From an uncultured Eubacteriales bacterium (lineage in GTDB: Bacteria; Bacillota; Clostridia; Christensenellales; CAG-138): a DNA stretch of 64,000 nt. Location: assembly GCA_900544965.1 (NCBI GenBank), contig UQXE01000005.1, positions 1 to 64,000 of the forward strand, in the 5' to 3' direction. Under the pieces are notes generated by a model. It saw nothing but the letters and a program-made list of their open reading frames with translations. It made no database searches and was not told where the DNA came from. The translations under genes and the position numbers were made by a program. Positions 52,622 to 61,153 of this stretch are shown here, in pieces (the first letter of the stretch is position 1; every line of letters begins with the position of its first letter).

Positions 52622-54375
52622 AACAGGCGGCCTTAATAATCCTTTGCGTTTTGTTGGTAATGGTTTCGTCAGCTTGCAAACGGCAAGGTCCGGATAACAT
52701 TCCCCAGGATACGCCGCTGTCACTTCCAACGCCTACGCAGGAACCCGTACCAAAGAATGGGGGCGTAATATCGTTGCCCATGCCTACAAACGCTGATGTA
52801 AAAAACCCGCTTTTGGTATCAACGGAAGAGATGCTTCTAATGTTTTCTTTGGTGTTTGAGGGGCTGGTCCGCTTGGACGAGTCGGGCAGGCTTACCCCTG
52901 CTCTGGCTGAAAATTGGACATGCGACGACAGCGGACGGACATGGACGTTTAACCTCAGGGACGGGGTTAAATGGCACAATGACGCGGATTTTACCTCCTC
53001 CGACGTCGTCTATACGCTTGACAGCTTAAGCGAACTGGGGGACACAAGCTATTATGGCTATAATATAAAGAAAATTGAAAGCTATGAAGCCGTGGACAAC
53101 CTCACCGTTAGAATTACAATGACCCACGAAGGGCTTAGTCCCGTATGTCTTCTTACGTTTCCAATAGTCAGCAGTGCCGGCTCCGATTCAAGCCTGCCGA
53201 TAGGCACGGGGCCTTATAGGGTCAGTTCGGTTTCTGATGAGCAAACGGCGCTGGAAATAAACCAGTCCTGGTGGAAACAGGCGCCATATATTGAAAAGGT
53301 TATATTTAAGGCAAGGGATAATAACGAGACGGCGCTGGCCTCATACTCAGCCGGACAGCTCAATATGGTGCCCACATCAGCGCTGTACTCTGGCCGTTAC
53401 CGCGGTGAAACGGACACGACCGTGCTTGATATTATGACACAGTCCATGGAAACGCTGATCTTTAACTTTAGTAACAAGGCGCTGAGCGACGCAAATGTTA
53501 GAAAGGCCATAGCATACGCCATAAACCGCAGCAATCTGATATCAAACACCTATATGAATAAAGCGCGCGAATGCGACGTACCTATAGCTCCGGATTCGTA
53601 TGCATACGACAGCATTTATAAGATATACGACTATGACCCTGCACTATCCTCCAGGCTGCTTGAGGAAGCCGGATGGACCGATACGGATGGCGATGGGATC
53701 AGGGAGAACGCCCAGGCAAACAAGCTAGAATTCAGGCTTCTTGTAAACACGAGTTCAGAAAACACAACGCGAAGCGACGCGGCTAGCCGCATTGCGGCCG
53801 ACCTTGAGGAGGTTGGCATTGGCGTTGAGATTGTTTCCGTGCCATACTACGCTGAAAATACCGCTGCCCCCTCCCCCTCTCCCACCATAGAGCCAGACCC
53901 TACGCCAAACGGCCCGGACGACCCCGATAGCACCGGTAATCCCTCCATGACTGATGAACCCCATAGCACGGACGACGTACAGAATACGCCGGAAGCGCCC
54001 GTTAGCGGCAACAGCCCGGATTATATTTCAATGCTTGAATCAGGCGATTTTGACCTGGCTCTAGCTGGATTTACAACAGGACTTGACTTAGACCTGTCCG
54101 CCTTCATTGCTCCTAACGGCAACAGCAACTTTGGTGGATATAACATTAATGAGCTGACGATAATGGCTGATTCCATAGTAAAAGCCAGGGACGAGGCCTC
54201 GCTGCGTGAAGCGGCCTGCGCATTTCAAGCCGGATTCACCGATATGCTTCCTTTTATGGTGCTTTACTTCAGGCTTGACAGCATCGTATACGACTCAGGC
54301 ATACAAGGGCTCGTGTCCGTTCGCAAGCCCGATACGCTTAGAAATATTGAGAAATGGTATATGTATGTGGAATAA
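52609..54375 (+). CDS. Peptide/nickel-type ABC transporter substrate-binding lipoprotein
   Basis: 588 residues. Lipoprotein signal (ILCVLLVMVSSAC) then a family-5 solute-binding domain: FSLVFEGLVRLDESGRLTPALAENW, TWTFNLRDGVKWHNDADFT, SDVVYTLDSL, LPIGTGPYRVSS, NVRKAIAYAINRSNLI. Unusual is a low-complexity Pro/Ser/Thr/Asp-rich insertion of about 55 residues (roughly 417-472) between the two lobes. No permease or ATPase genes are adjacent, so it is an orphan or docks with a transporter elsewhere. The 13-nt overlap with coaE suggests translational coupling. Confidence 0.87.
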   Translation: MQIIKQAALIILCVLLVMVSSACKRQGPDNIPQDTPLSLPTPTQEPVPKNGGVISLPMPTNADVKNPLLVSTEEMLLMFSLVFEGLVRLDESGRLTPALAENWTCDDSGRTWTFNLRDGVKWHNDADFTSSDVVYTLDSLSELGDTSYYGYNIKKIESYEAVDNLTVRITMTHEGLSPVCLLTFPIVSSAGSDSSLPIGTGPYRVSSVSDEQTALEINQSWWKQAPYIEKVIFKARDNNETALASYSAGQLNMVPTSALYSGRYRGETDTTVLDIMTQSMETLIFNFSNKALSDANVRKAIAYAINRSNLISNTYMNKARECDVPIAPDSYAYDSIYKIYDYDPALSSRLLEEAGWTDTDGDGIRENAQANKLEFRLLVNTSSENTTRSDAASRIAADLEEVGIGVEIVSVPYYAENTAAPSPSPTIEPDPTPNGPDDPDSTGNPSMTDEPHSTDDVQNTPEAPVSGNSPDYISMLESGDFDLALAGFTTGLDLDLSAFIAPNGNSNFGGYNINELTIMADSIVKARDEASLREAACAFQAGFTDMLPFMVLYFRLDSIVYDSGIQGLVSVRKPDTLRNIEKWYMYVE

Positions 54376-54417
54376 GATTTAAAAAGGCTGCCCGTTAAAA
54401 GGCCGCCTTTTTAAATC
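54376..54417. terminator. Bidirectional terminator
   Basis: GATTTAAAAAGGC (about 54376-54388) and GCCTTTTTAAATC (about 54405-54417), a 13-bp stem with A- and T-tracts. It serves the lipoprotein gene (+) and overlaps the last codons of the minus-strand gene ending at 54416. Confidence 0.75.
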
Positions 54418-54982
54418 ATGTCCGGTTTTCTTTTTCTGCTTTTAATAGTTTAAGCCATCTTGCCTCATATTTATTTTGATGGTCCATATATTTATATCCA
54501 AACATCGTTATTGCAAATACCAAAGCTATCAAAATAAGAGGAACCAGGCAGCTAAGCAAAACACCCAAACTAAAATCCTCTATGGTTTTACAATATTTAA
54601 TATAAAAGATAAAAGCGCATCCAGCAGCCAATATTGTCATCTCAAAGTTGTTCAGCCAAGCTATTACGCCGTGGAACCTCTTTTGGTTTTCGTCAACTCG
54701 CTTAGCTTTAATATTATATTGCATTTGATCAGGAAAATGCGTAATCATAAATGAGCAAATGTGAGCATAAACAATTCGATAATAAACGATCCTGGCCGTA
54801 AATGGAACTATGAGAAAAAACGGAACTAGGAACAGATAAGGACTTACACTTTCGTTATCTAACCCGATCGCTAGTCCCAATACTGCTGAAACCGTAGTAA
54901 AAGAAAATGTAAGCAAATTTGTTCTTGTGCTTAAATTATAGATCAATCGTTCATATAATTTATCATATTCCTTTTCACTCAT
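54416..54982 (-). CDS. Four-helix membrane protein of unknown function, AT-rich
   Basis: 188 residues with four hydrophobic segments in two pairs (about 24-40 and 47-66; 115-130 and 140-162), a polar central loop and a basic C-terminus (KLLKAEKENR). Two-pair layout loosely recalls SLATT-type effectors of conflict systems, but the SLATT sequence features are not clear and no nucleotide sensor gene is adjacent. Codon use is more AT-rich than in coaE and the tryptophanase-like gene on either side, so it may be acquired. Confidence 0.6.
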   Translation of the reverse strand: MSEKEYDKLYERLIYNLSTRTNLLTFSFTTVSAVLGLAIGLDNESVSPYLFLVPFFLIVPFTARIVYYRIVYAHICSFMITHFPDQMQYNIKAKRVDENQKRFHGVIAWLNNFEMTILAAGCAFIFYIKYCKTIEDFSLGVLLSCLVPLILIALVFAITMFGYKYMDHQNKYEARWLKLLKAEKENRT

Positions 54983-55081
54983 AATAAAACCTGCCGTAAA
55001 AATATTTTTTGTATTATAACAAATTCTATGGATATGTACATCCGGTTTTACAATGCGCTTTTATTACCGTAACTGAATTTT

Positions 55082-55112
55082 GGGCGCTTCAGCTTATGCG
55101 AAGCGCCCTATC
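55082..55112. terminator. Terminator-like hairpin
   Basis: GGGCGCTTC/GAAGCGCCC, perfect 9-bp stem with a 9-nt loop, followed by TATCTTTT (+) and preceded by an A/T stretch. About 30 nt beyond the stop of the minus-strand gene at 55140. Confidence 0.6.
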
Positions 55113-55139
55113 TTTTAATTTATATTGTATAAATGCGGT

Positions 55140-56573
55140 TTAAAGCGATTCGCCAAAGTCCCGCCTGAATTGGGCTGCCAGCCTTTCCGGCCAGTCCGAA
55201 ACGGGTTCAAGCTTATCGTAGAAGTTATGGGGCGGATTACCGGCAAACCTTAACCCACCTATAATATCCCTGTTATCCTTTAACCATGTAATCCTGTCTG
55301 CAAGGTAGTTCATCTGTGAAACGGTGTATACCCGCCTGGGAACGGCAAGCCGGACCAGCTCCATGAACCCATAAGGCCTTACATTCGGATCCTCCCAGGG
55401 TTCGTCTATTCCACCGCGCTCCATACCCCTTGCGCCGCTGGCTATGTAGATTGCAGAGGCCAGACTTCCCGCCGGGTATTCGCTGAGCGGAATGTGGGGC
55501 ACGAACAGCTCCGCGTCGATGTGGCAGCCCAGCCCGCCCGGAGGCGTTACAACGGGTATTCCATTTTCCTGGAGCTTGGTGCATAGATATTCTATCATGT
55601 TTGGCCCCTGGGATATTACATCCTCATCCATGGTTTCATCCAGGCCTACTGTTATAGCCTCCATTTCCCTTACGCTCATTCCTCCATAGGTGGGGAATCC
55701 CTCATATTTTGAAACGAGCGCTTCCAGCCTTCTGAACAAGTCAGGATCGTTTAAGCATATTGCGCCCCCGCGTCCAAACCCAAGCTTTCTAGCCGAGAAA
55801 TAGATTATATCCGTGGCGTCGGATATGGTTCGCGTTATCTCGCGTATACTCATGTCTGGGCGTTCACGTACCTTTATGAAATGCAAATTGTCCTGCAAAA
55901 GACTTGCGTCCAGTATGGAAAGCACACCGTATTCGCGACAGATACTGGTTACGTCAAGCATATTCTGCAGCGCCACAGGCTGTCCGCCTATGAGGTTTGT
56001 TCCCGCCTCTATCCTTACAAAGGCAATGCGTTCGCGCTCATTATCCAGTATATCCCTAAGCTTTTCAAGATCGAAGTTGCCCTTGAACTGGAATTCGCTT
56101 TGACGTTTAAGCCCCTCCTCTGAAATCAGCACAACCGCAGATCCGCCCTGCTGCTTGATCTGGTTCAGCGCGGTTCCAAAATAAAAGTTCATGGGTACAA
56201 GGCTTCCTGGCTTTACAAAGCCCATTGCCAGCATATGTTCGCACGCCCTGCCCTGGTGTACGGGCAGAAAAAAGTCTTTGTTAAAAATTTCTTTTATTTT
56301 GGTACAAAGACGCTTGTATGTTTTGCTTCCAGCATAACACTCATCGGCGCGCATCATAGCTCCGAGCTGTTCATTGCTCATCGCGTTTACACCGCTGTCA
56401 GTAAGCATGTCAAGATACAAATCATCCGTTGTCAGACGGTAAGAATTAAATCCCGCTTCGCGTATCGCCTTTACCCTGTTCTCAACGGGCAGCAGATCAG
56501 CTTTTTGAACAACGCAAATCTTATGCATTTCCAGCGGGAGGCTTTTTCCTGTGTAGTACTTTACCTCTGTCAT
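55140..56573 (-). CDS. Tryptophanase / tyrosine phenol-lyase family PLP enzyme (divergent)
   Basis: 477 residues, beta-eliminating lyase fold. Family features: SGVNAMSNEQLGAMMRADECYAG (split here as SGVNAMSNEQ and MMRADECYAG), VHQGRACEHML, a PLP-pocket LDASLLQDN, and the probable Schiff-base Lys in FSARKLGFGRGGA. In canonical tryptophanases this last motif reads S-x-KKD-x-L-VNIGG, so the residues following the Lys differ. The C-terminal half retains RLAVPRRVYT. It may therefore cleave something other than Trp or Tyr. AAGGAGATAGT before the ATG; no transporter gene adjacent. Confidence 0.78.
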   Translation of the reverse strand: MTEVKYYTGKSLPLEMHKICVVQKADLLPVENRVKAIREAGFNSYRLTTDDLYLDMLTDSGVNAMSNEQLGAMMRADECYAGSKTYKRLCTKIKEIFNKDFFLPVHQGRACEHMLAMGFVKPGSLVPMNFYFGTALNQIKQQGGSAVVLISEEGLKRQSEFQFKGNFDLEKLRDILDNERERIAFVRIEAGTNLIGGQPVALQNMLDVTSICREYGVLSILDASLLQDNLHFIKVRERPDMSIREITRTISDATDIIYFSARKLGFGRGGAICLNDPDLFRRLEALVSKYEGFPTYGGMSVREMEAITVGLDETMDEDVISQGPNMIEYLCTKLQENGIPVVTPPGGLGCHIDAELFVPHIPLSEYPAGSLASAIYIASGARGMERGGIDEPWEDPNVRPYGFMELVRLAVPRRVYTVSQMNYLADRITWLKDNRDIIGGLRFAGNPPHNFYDKLEPVSDWPERLAAQFRRDFGESL

Positions 56574-56737
56574 TACTATCTCCTTAAATAAAGCTCTTGT
56601 CTACCGATTAATACCATTATACATCAATCCATCCATGATATAAGGACGATTAAGCATAATAAGTATTAAATCATTATACGCTATTTATTAGATTTGTGTA
56701 CCTCTTTTTTAAGATTTTGCCTGTTATCAGGCAAATA

Positions 56738-56767
56738 TTGCAACAAGGTCTTTACCTATGTTATAAT
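56738..56767 (+). promoter_or_regulatory. Promoter placing transcription start at the sortase ATG
   Basis: TTGCAA (56738-56743), 18-bp spacer, TATAAT (56762-56767). The ATG is at 56774, where a transcript should begin, and no Shine-Dalgarno is present. Confidence 0.6.
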
Positions 56768-56773
56768 ATAATT

Positions 56774-57433
56774 ATGAGTAAGAAAAAAAAGAATAAAAAA
56801 TTAAATGTTGTATTATATTATTCATTCGGCGCTATATTAATAATCATTGGCGCATGGCTTATTATAAATGAGCTGGTGATATTCCCGGGAGAATATGTGC
56901 CGCCGCCCAAGCTTGTAACAAAGCCGCCGGAATCGGTCGATCAGACGCCGAATGTATCGCATAGCGGCAATATCGACGAAACGCCCATGCCGGCTGCGGA
57001 TCCTGTGAGGATATATTTCCCCCGATTTAAAATCCAGAGTGATATTGAGCCGGTTGGCCTAACCAGTACGGGCGCTATGGGCACCGTAAACGCGCATGAT
57101 ATAGCCGCGTGGTATAAGGATGGACCCATTCCAGGAGAATCTGGAAACAGCCTGATAAACGGCCATGTACGCTATAGCGGCAAAAAGGGTTATTTTGCGA
57201 TACTCAGGGACTTTGAGGTCGGAGATGAGGTAATCGTAGAGCTGGCGGACGGAAGCTATAGATATTTCAGAGTTGAAAGCGTTAATTTTTATCCCTATAA
57301 TGATTTCCCCGACGACGTCTTGTCGCTCGGAGGCGAAACGCGGCTCACGCTTATAACCTGCGGGGGAGATTTTGATCATGATATAGGTACGTCAAGAACC
57401 CGCGTTGTAGCCGTATGCAAACCTGTAGGCTGA
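56774..57433 (+). CDS. Sortase family transpeptidase
   Basis: 219 residues: Lys-rich cytoplasmic start (SKKKKNKKLN), one transmembrane helix (about 14-33), a Pro-rich linker and a catalytic domain with His in LINGHVRYSG, Cys in LTLITCGGDF and Arg in TSRTRVVAVC. The AAWYKDGPIPGESGNSLINGH stretch (AWYKDGPIPG, then ESGNSLINGH) is typical of class E/F-like sortases. No LPxTG-type substrate is seen in the window. A longer in-frame extension to TTG 56696 runs through the promoter and is rejected. Confidence 0.85.
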   Translation: MSKKKKNKKLNVVLYYSFGAILIIIGAWLIINELVIFPGEYVPPPKLVTKPPESVDQTPNVSHSGNIDETPMPAADPVRIYFPRFKIQSDIEPVGLTSTGAMGTVNAHDIAAWYKDGPIPGESGNSLINGHVRYSGKKGYFAILRDFEVGDEVIVELADGSYRYFRVESVNFYPYNDFPDDVLSLGGETRLTLITCGGDFDHDIGTSRTRVVAVCKPVG

Positions 57434-57508
57434 TTTTTGAAGTTTAAAGTTTTCATGTTAGCCTTAAACATTACCGGTAATTTACAGGCGAACGCTTAAT
57501 AGTAATTT

Positions 57509-58237
57509 ATGGACCAGTTAGAAAAAATCATTGATTTGATCCGGCGTCATGAGGAGCGGGGCATACTTCTTGTTACGCCTTTTCTTGATCCGCGCTCAAT
57601 TTCTGAACTGATGCCGGCTTTTTTGAATTTAAAGGCGTCTATATTCGGCGGATATGAAGGTGCGGAGCGCAACCGCATCGCTCTGATTCCTCCAGAGCTT
57701 GAAGTAAACACGCATGATTATATTGCCGTGGTTCGTATCGCCGTACCTTTTATGAAAAGGCCCCTAACGCACAGAGATTATCTGGGGTCCATTCTTGGCC
57801 TTGGTATTAAAAGGGAATGCGTTGGTGATATACTGGTTTCAGAGAGCATGGCGGACGTAATTGTCGTCCCGCCAATGGCTGGGTTTATAGCGGATAACCT
57901 GCTTTGCGTTGGCAACTGCCCCGTCAGGGCGTCCCGCATTCCCTTAAACGGGCTCACGCCAGTTAAAGGCCCCTGCGAATCGGTAACAGTTACGGTCCCA
58001 AGCCTCCGTCTCGACGCGGTAACAGCAGCTATGTTTTCAATATCAAGGGGGCGCGCGGAAAAACTCATATCCCAGGGAAGCGTTAAACTAAACCACCTGC
58101 CCTGCCTTGATAAGGACCACCCTATAAATGATGGCGATAAGGTAAGCGCGAAAGGCTTCGGAAGGGCTGTAGTTTCGAATATCGGCGGCAAATCCAGAAA
58201 AGGAAGAATATTCATACAGATTGACAGATACAACTAA
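57509..58237 (+). CDS. ylmH: YlmH-type RNA-binding protein with S4 domain
   Basis: 242 residues. N-terminal domain with the family pattern TPFLDPRSISEL, FGGYEGAERNRIALIP and LTHRDYLGSILGLGIKRECVGDI, C-terminal S4 domain (LRLDAVTAAMFSISRGRAEK, GSVKLN). YlmH family proteins bind stalled ribosome/tRNA complexes and aid translation quality control, and are often near cell-division genes; here the neighbours are a sortase and a lipoprotein. Weak ribosome binding site. Confidence 0.88.
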   Translation: MDQLEKIIDLIRRHEERGILLVTPFLDPRSISELMPAFLNLKASIFGGYEGAERNRIALIPPELEVNTHDYIAVVRIAVPFMKRPLTHRDYLGSILGLGIKRECVGDILVSESMADVIVVPPMAGFIADNLLCVGNCPVRASRIPLNGLTPVKGPCESVTVTVPSLRLDAVTAAMFSISRGRAEKLISQGSVKLNHLPCLDKDHPINDGDKVSAKGFGRAVVSNIGGKSRKGRIFIQIDRYN

Positions 58238-58367
58238 AACTATAAAGCATTAATTCCCACCCCGCCTGTCTTGGTTTAAGCAATATAAGTATTCAAATGG
58301 CATAATGGAAAATGAATGGGGAACAATAAGCATTAAAGCAGCATATTGAGAAGCAGGAGCTATAGCC

Positions 58368-58763
58368 GTGAAAAAAATAGCAGTCTCATTAATTATTATT
58401 GCATTCTCGCTGTCAGTATTGTTTACAGCCGGATGCATAAATGATAACCCAAACCTAGGGCCTTCGGATATGACCTCACAGGCCCCAGATGAATCTCCTA
58501 CGTCAGCGCCCATACAGGGGCAGGTTATAGAAGGCTTTAAGGAGGGTACTATAGTCAAGCCAGACGACGTACCCGACATTGTAGACGCCGTCAAATCCGC
58601 CTATCCTGAAGCAGTGATCAAAGGTATTGTTCAGACCACTTACCTTGCTGATCAGGCATATGATATCATCTTGGAACAACCATATGGATATATTTACATC
58701 TATGCGCTGCCTGATGGAACAATCGTTCCGTACTGGGACAACTACCTGGGGAACAAAAACTGA
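58368..58763 (+). CDS. Small lipoprotein of unknown function
   Basis: 131 residues starting at GTG 58368, with AGGAG eight bases upstream. Lipobox LFTAGC (Cys at about 23), a Pro/Ser/Thr-rich linker and a ~80-residue domain with YPEAVIKGIVQTTYLADQAY and an aromatic end (GYIYIYALPDGTIVPYW). The fold is not recognised. Confidence 0.6.
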   Translation: MKKIAVSLIIIAFSLSVLFTAGCINDNPNLGPSDMTSQAPDESPTSAPIQGQVIEGFKEGTIVKPDDVPDIVDAVKSAYPEAVIKGIVQTTYLADQAYDIILEQPYGYIYIYALPDGTIVPYWDNYLGNKN

Positions 58764-58797
58764 GCGCTTGCACGCATCCTTCCGGTCTCAAAACCGG

Positions 58798-59457
58798 CTA
58801 ACAGGCTGTTAACCTGAACAGCCTGTTGTATTGATCGTGTTCAGGATAGTAGATATCCTCATATCCGTCTATGATAAAATAATTTTTAAATAAGCGCTTC
58901 CAGTCTTCAGTAGATTGATTCCAAAGATACAGACCGTCGTCAAGCAGGTCCCCCTCCAATACCTTTACGCCCCACAGCTCCATCTGCTCTTTCGTTATAA
59001 ATGGGTTCAGCTTTATAAGCGCTTTCGCGCCGTTAGCGGCGATTCTCGAAACGTTTTCAAGCAGTTTTATAGAGTCCTCCGGTATCAGGTTATCAACTAT
59101 ATTGAATAGCAAAAGGGCGTCGGCTGATTTTGCAGGTATGCTTTCAAGCGCTGATACGCCTCCCACCATGAAGTCAAACTCACCTTCTGGGCCGCCGGCC
59201 AAGCGCTCCCTGGCGGCCTTTATGGCCTCGTCCGACAGGTCAATTCCAACATGCCCGCGGGTTCCCCTCAGGCAGCATTTATATAGGCAAGCACCGCTGC
59301 CGCAGCCAAAATCCAATACGGTCTCCGCCCCCTTGCAAAGCCAATCAAGAGCTTTATCCAAAGCATCGTTTCCCATGCTTGGGGATGATACGGGAGGCGC
59401 GTCCTCGGACGAGAACACGCCGTTCCAGTATTTTAATACCTTTTCGTAATCGTACAA
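58798..59457 (-). CDS. Class I SAM-dependent methyltransferase
   Basis: 219 residues with motif I VLDFGCGSGACLY, motif II-type VGIDLSDEA and LLLFNIVDNLIPEDS, a generic small-molecule-type methyltransferase. The first ATG (59529) lies inside galE; TTG at 59457, 18 nt after the galE stop and preceded by GAGGATCAGGGG, is the better start. The last codons lie in a palindrome (AACAGGCTGTT ... AACAGCCTGTT, 58799-58826) that could also act in termination. Last gene of the tilS-hpt-galE set. Confidence 0.75.
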   Translation of the reverse strand: MYDYEKVLKYWNGVFSSEDAPPVSSPSMGNDALDKALDWLCKGAETVLDFGCGSGACLYKCCLRGTRGHVGIDLSDEAIKAARERLAGGPEGEFDFMVGGVSALESIPAKSADALLLFNIVDNLIPEDSIKLLENVSRIAANGAKALIKLNPFITKEQMELWGVKVLEGDLLDDGLYLWNQSTEDWKRLFKNYFIIDGYEDIYYPEHDQYNRLFRLTAC

Positions 59458-59474
59458 GTTCAAACCCCTGATCC

Positions 59475-60488
59475 TCAGCCGCCGTACCCGTTTGGATTCC
59501 GGCTCTGCCACTTCCAAGAGGAGGCGCACATATCCTCTATGCTATAGCCGGCCTCCCAGCCAAGCAAATCCTTTGCAAGGGAGGGATCCGCATAGTATGA
59601 ATCTATATCGCCCGGCCTTCTTGGCGCTATTACATAGGGCACTTTCACACCGGTTGCGCGCTCAAACGCATTTACTACATCCAATACGCTATAGCCCTTC
59701 CCCGTTCCTACATTTACCGCAAGCATACCGGAATTCTTCTGGGCGTAGCGCAGCGCGGCTATATGAGCCTTAGCCAGATCGACGACATGGATATAATCCC
59801 GTACGCCGGTTCCATCAGGCGTGTTGTAGTCATTTCCAAACACATTCAAATGCTCCCTTCTGCCTACCGCGACCTGCGTTATATAGGGCAGAAGGTTGTT
59901 TGGTATTCCCGAGGGATCCTCGCCTATCATTCCGCTCTCATGCGCCCCTATTGGGTTGAAATAGCGCAGCAATATGGACGACATGCCTTCCTCTGCGCCG
60001 GTCACGTCGGATATTATCTGTTCGGACATGTACTTCGTCCAGCCGTAGGGATTCATGCAGTATCTGTCAGCATCTTCTTTTATAGGTACGGTCTTGGGAC
60101 AGCCATATACCGTGGCCGACGAACTGAAGACAATGATCTTGACGCCGTACTTTTTCATTACGTCAAGCAGATTCATCGTGGCATCCAGATTGTTCATGTA
60201 ATACATCAGGGGCTTTTCAACCGACTCTCCCACAGCCTTATATCCCGCAAAGTGTATAACGGCGTCGATGCTGTTTTCGCTAAAAATACGGTCAAGCGCC
60301 TCCCGGCTGCATACGTCGGCCTCATAAAATTTGATTTCCCTTCCCGATATGTTTTTCATGCGCTCCAGAACCTTTGGCGAGCTGTTTGAAAAATCATCGG
60401 CTATTACAACCTCATAGCCGGCGTCCAGCAGTTCCATGCAGGTATGGGAGCCTATATAGCCGGCTCCGCCCGTAAGCAGTATGGACAT
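59475..60488 (-). CDS. galE: UDP-glucose 4-epimerase
   Basis: 337 residues, extended SDR fold. NAD-binding GGAGYIGSHT (7-16), substrate-site Ser in FSSSATVYG, catalytic YxxxK in YGWTKYM, and the GalE-typical NLLPYITQVAVGRREHLNVF (split as NLLPYITQVA and VGRREHLNVF) and DYNTPDGTGVRDYIHVVDLA. Interconverts UDP-glucose and UDP-galactose for surface polysaccharide or galactose use. AAGGAGG site before the ATG. Confidence 0.95.
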   Translation of the reverse strand: MSILLTGGAGYIGSHTCMELLDAGYEVVIADDFSNSSPKVLERMKNISGREIKFYEADVCSREALDRIFSENSIDAVIHFAGYKAVGESVEKPLMYYMNNLDATMNLLDVMKKYGVKIIVFSSSATVYGCPKTVPIKEDADRYCMNPYGWTKYMSEQIISDVTGAEEGMSSILLRYFNPIGAHESGMIGEDPSGIPNNLLPYITQVAVGRREHLNVFGNDYNTPDGTGVRDYIHVVDLAKAHIAALRYAQKNSGMLAVNVGTGKGYSVLDVVNAFERATGVKVPYVIAPRRPGDIDSYYADPSLAKDLLGWEAGYSIEDMCASSWKWQSRNPNGYGG

Positions 60489-60543
60489 AAATATTTCCTC
60501 CTTATCCTTTGATCAAATTATTTTTTCTTGTTAATCAGCTCTA

Positions 60544-61101
60544 TCAATCCGAGTAAACCGACGGCTTTAGAACGCCCACATATTTTAAATTTCTGTATTT
60601 ACCCGCATAATCAAGGCCGTAACCCACGACAAAGTGGTTGGGAATTATAAAACCTCTGTAATCCGGCATTATATCGCATTCGCGCCGGTCAGGCTTGTCC
60701 AGCAGGCAGGCTATGCGCAGGGACGCAGGTTGCCTGGACCTGAGCATATTCGTAAGATGGTTAAGCGTAAGCCCCGAATCCATTATATCCTCGACTATAA
60801 GAACATGCCTTCCGGTTATGCTGACATCAACATCCTTCGAAATCCTGACTATTCCCGAGGTTTTAGCCGCGTTGCCGTAACTGGAAATGCCCATAAATTC
60901 CATCTCCACCGGACAATCAATCTCCCTGGACAGGTCGGCAAAGAAATGTACGGCACCCTTTAATATGCATATCAAGATCGGATTTTTATCAAGGTAATCC
61001 TTAGTAATCTGCTCCCCAAGTTCCCTAACCCTCCGCTGTATTAGGGATTCGCCGAATAATATCTCAGCTATATCGTCGCGCATATTCACGCCAAAGTTCA
61101 T
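60544..61101 (-). CDS. hpt: Hypoxanthine phosphoribosyltransferase
   Basis: 185 residues with the PRPP-binding motif VLIVEDIMDSGLTL, ILICILKGAVHFFADL, EFMGISSYG and CLLDKPDRRE. Salvages hypoxanthine and guanine. It follows tilS as in the conserved tilS-hpt(-ftsH) order of Firmicutes; here ftsH is replaced by galE. GAAGGGAG before the ATG. Confidence 0.95.
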   Translation of the reverse strand: MNFGVNMRDDIAEILFGESLIQRRVRELGEQITKDYLDKNPILICILKGAVHFFADLSREIDCPVEMEFMGISSYGNAAKTSGIVRISKDVDVSITGRHVLIVEDIMDSGLTLNHLTNMLRSRQPASLRIACLLDKPDRRECDIMPDYRGFIIPNHFVVGYGLDYAGKYRNLKYVGVLKPSVYSD

Positions 61102-61153
61102 ATTTATCTCCCTTCACATACGCAAAGCTGCTTATTGTTATTTATACAGCATT

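Noticed and set aside
58799..58826. Palindrome AACAGGCTGTT...AACAGCCTGTT as an operator
   Set aside because: It lies within the last codons of a minus-strand gene with no promoter beside it; termination or mere coding coincidence is likelier.
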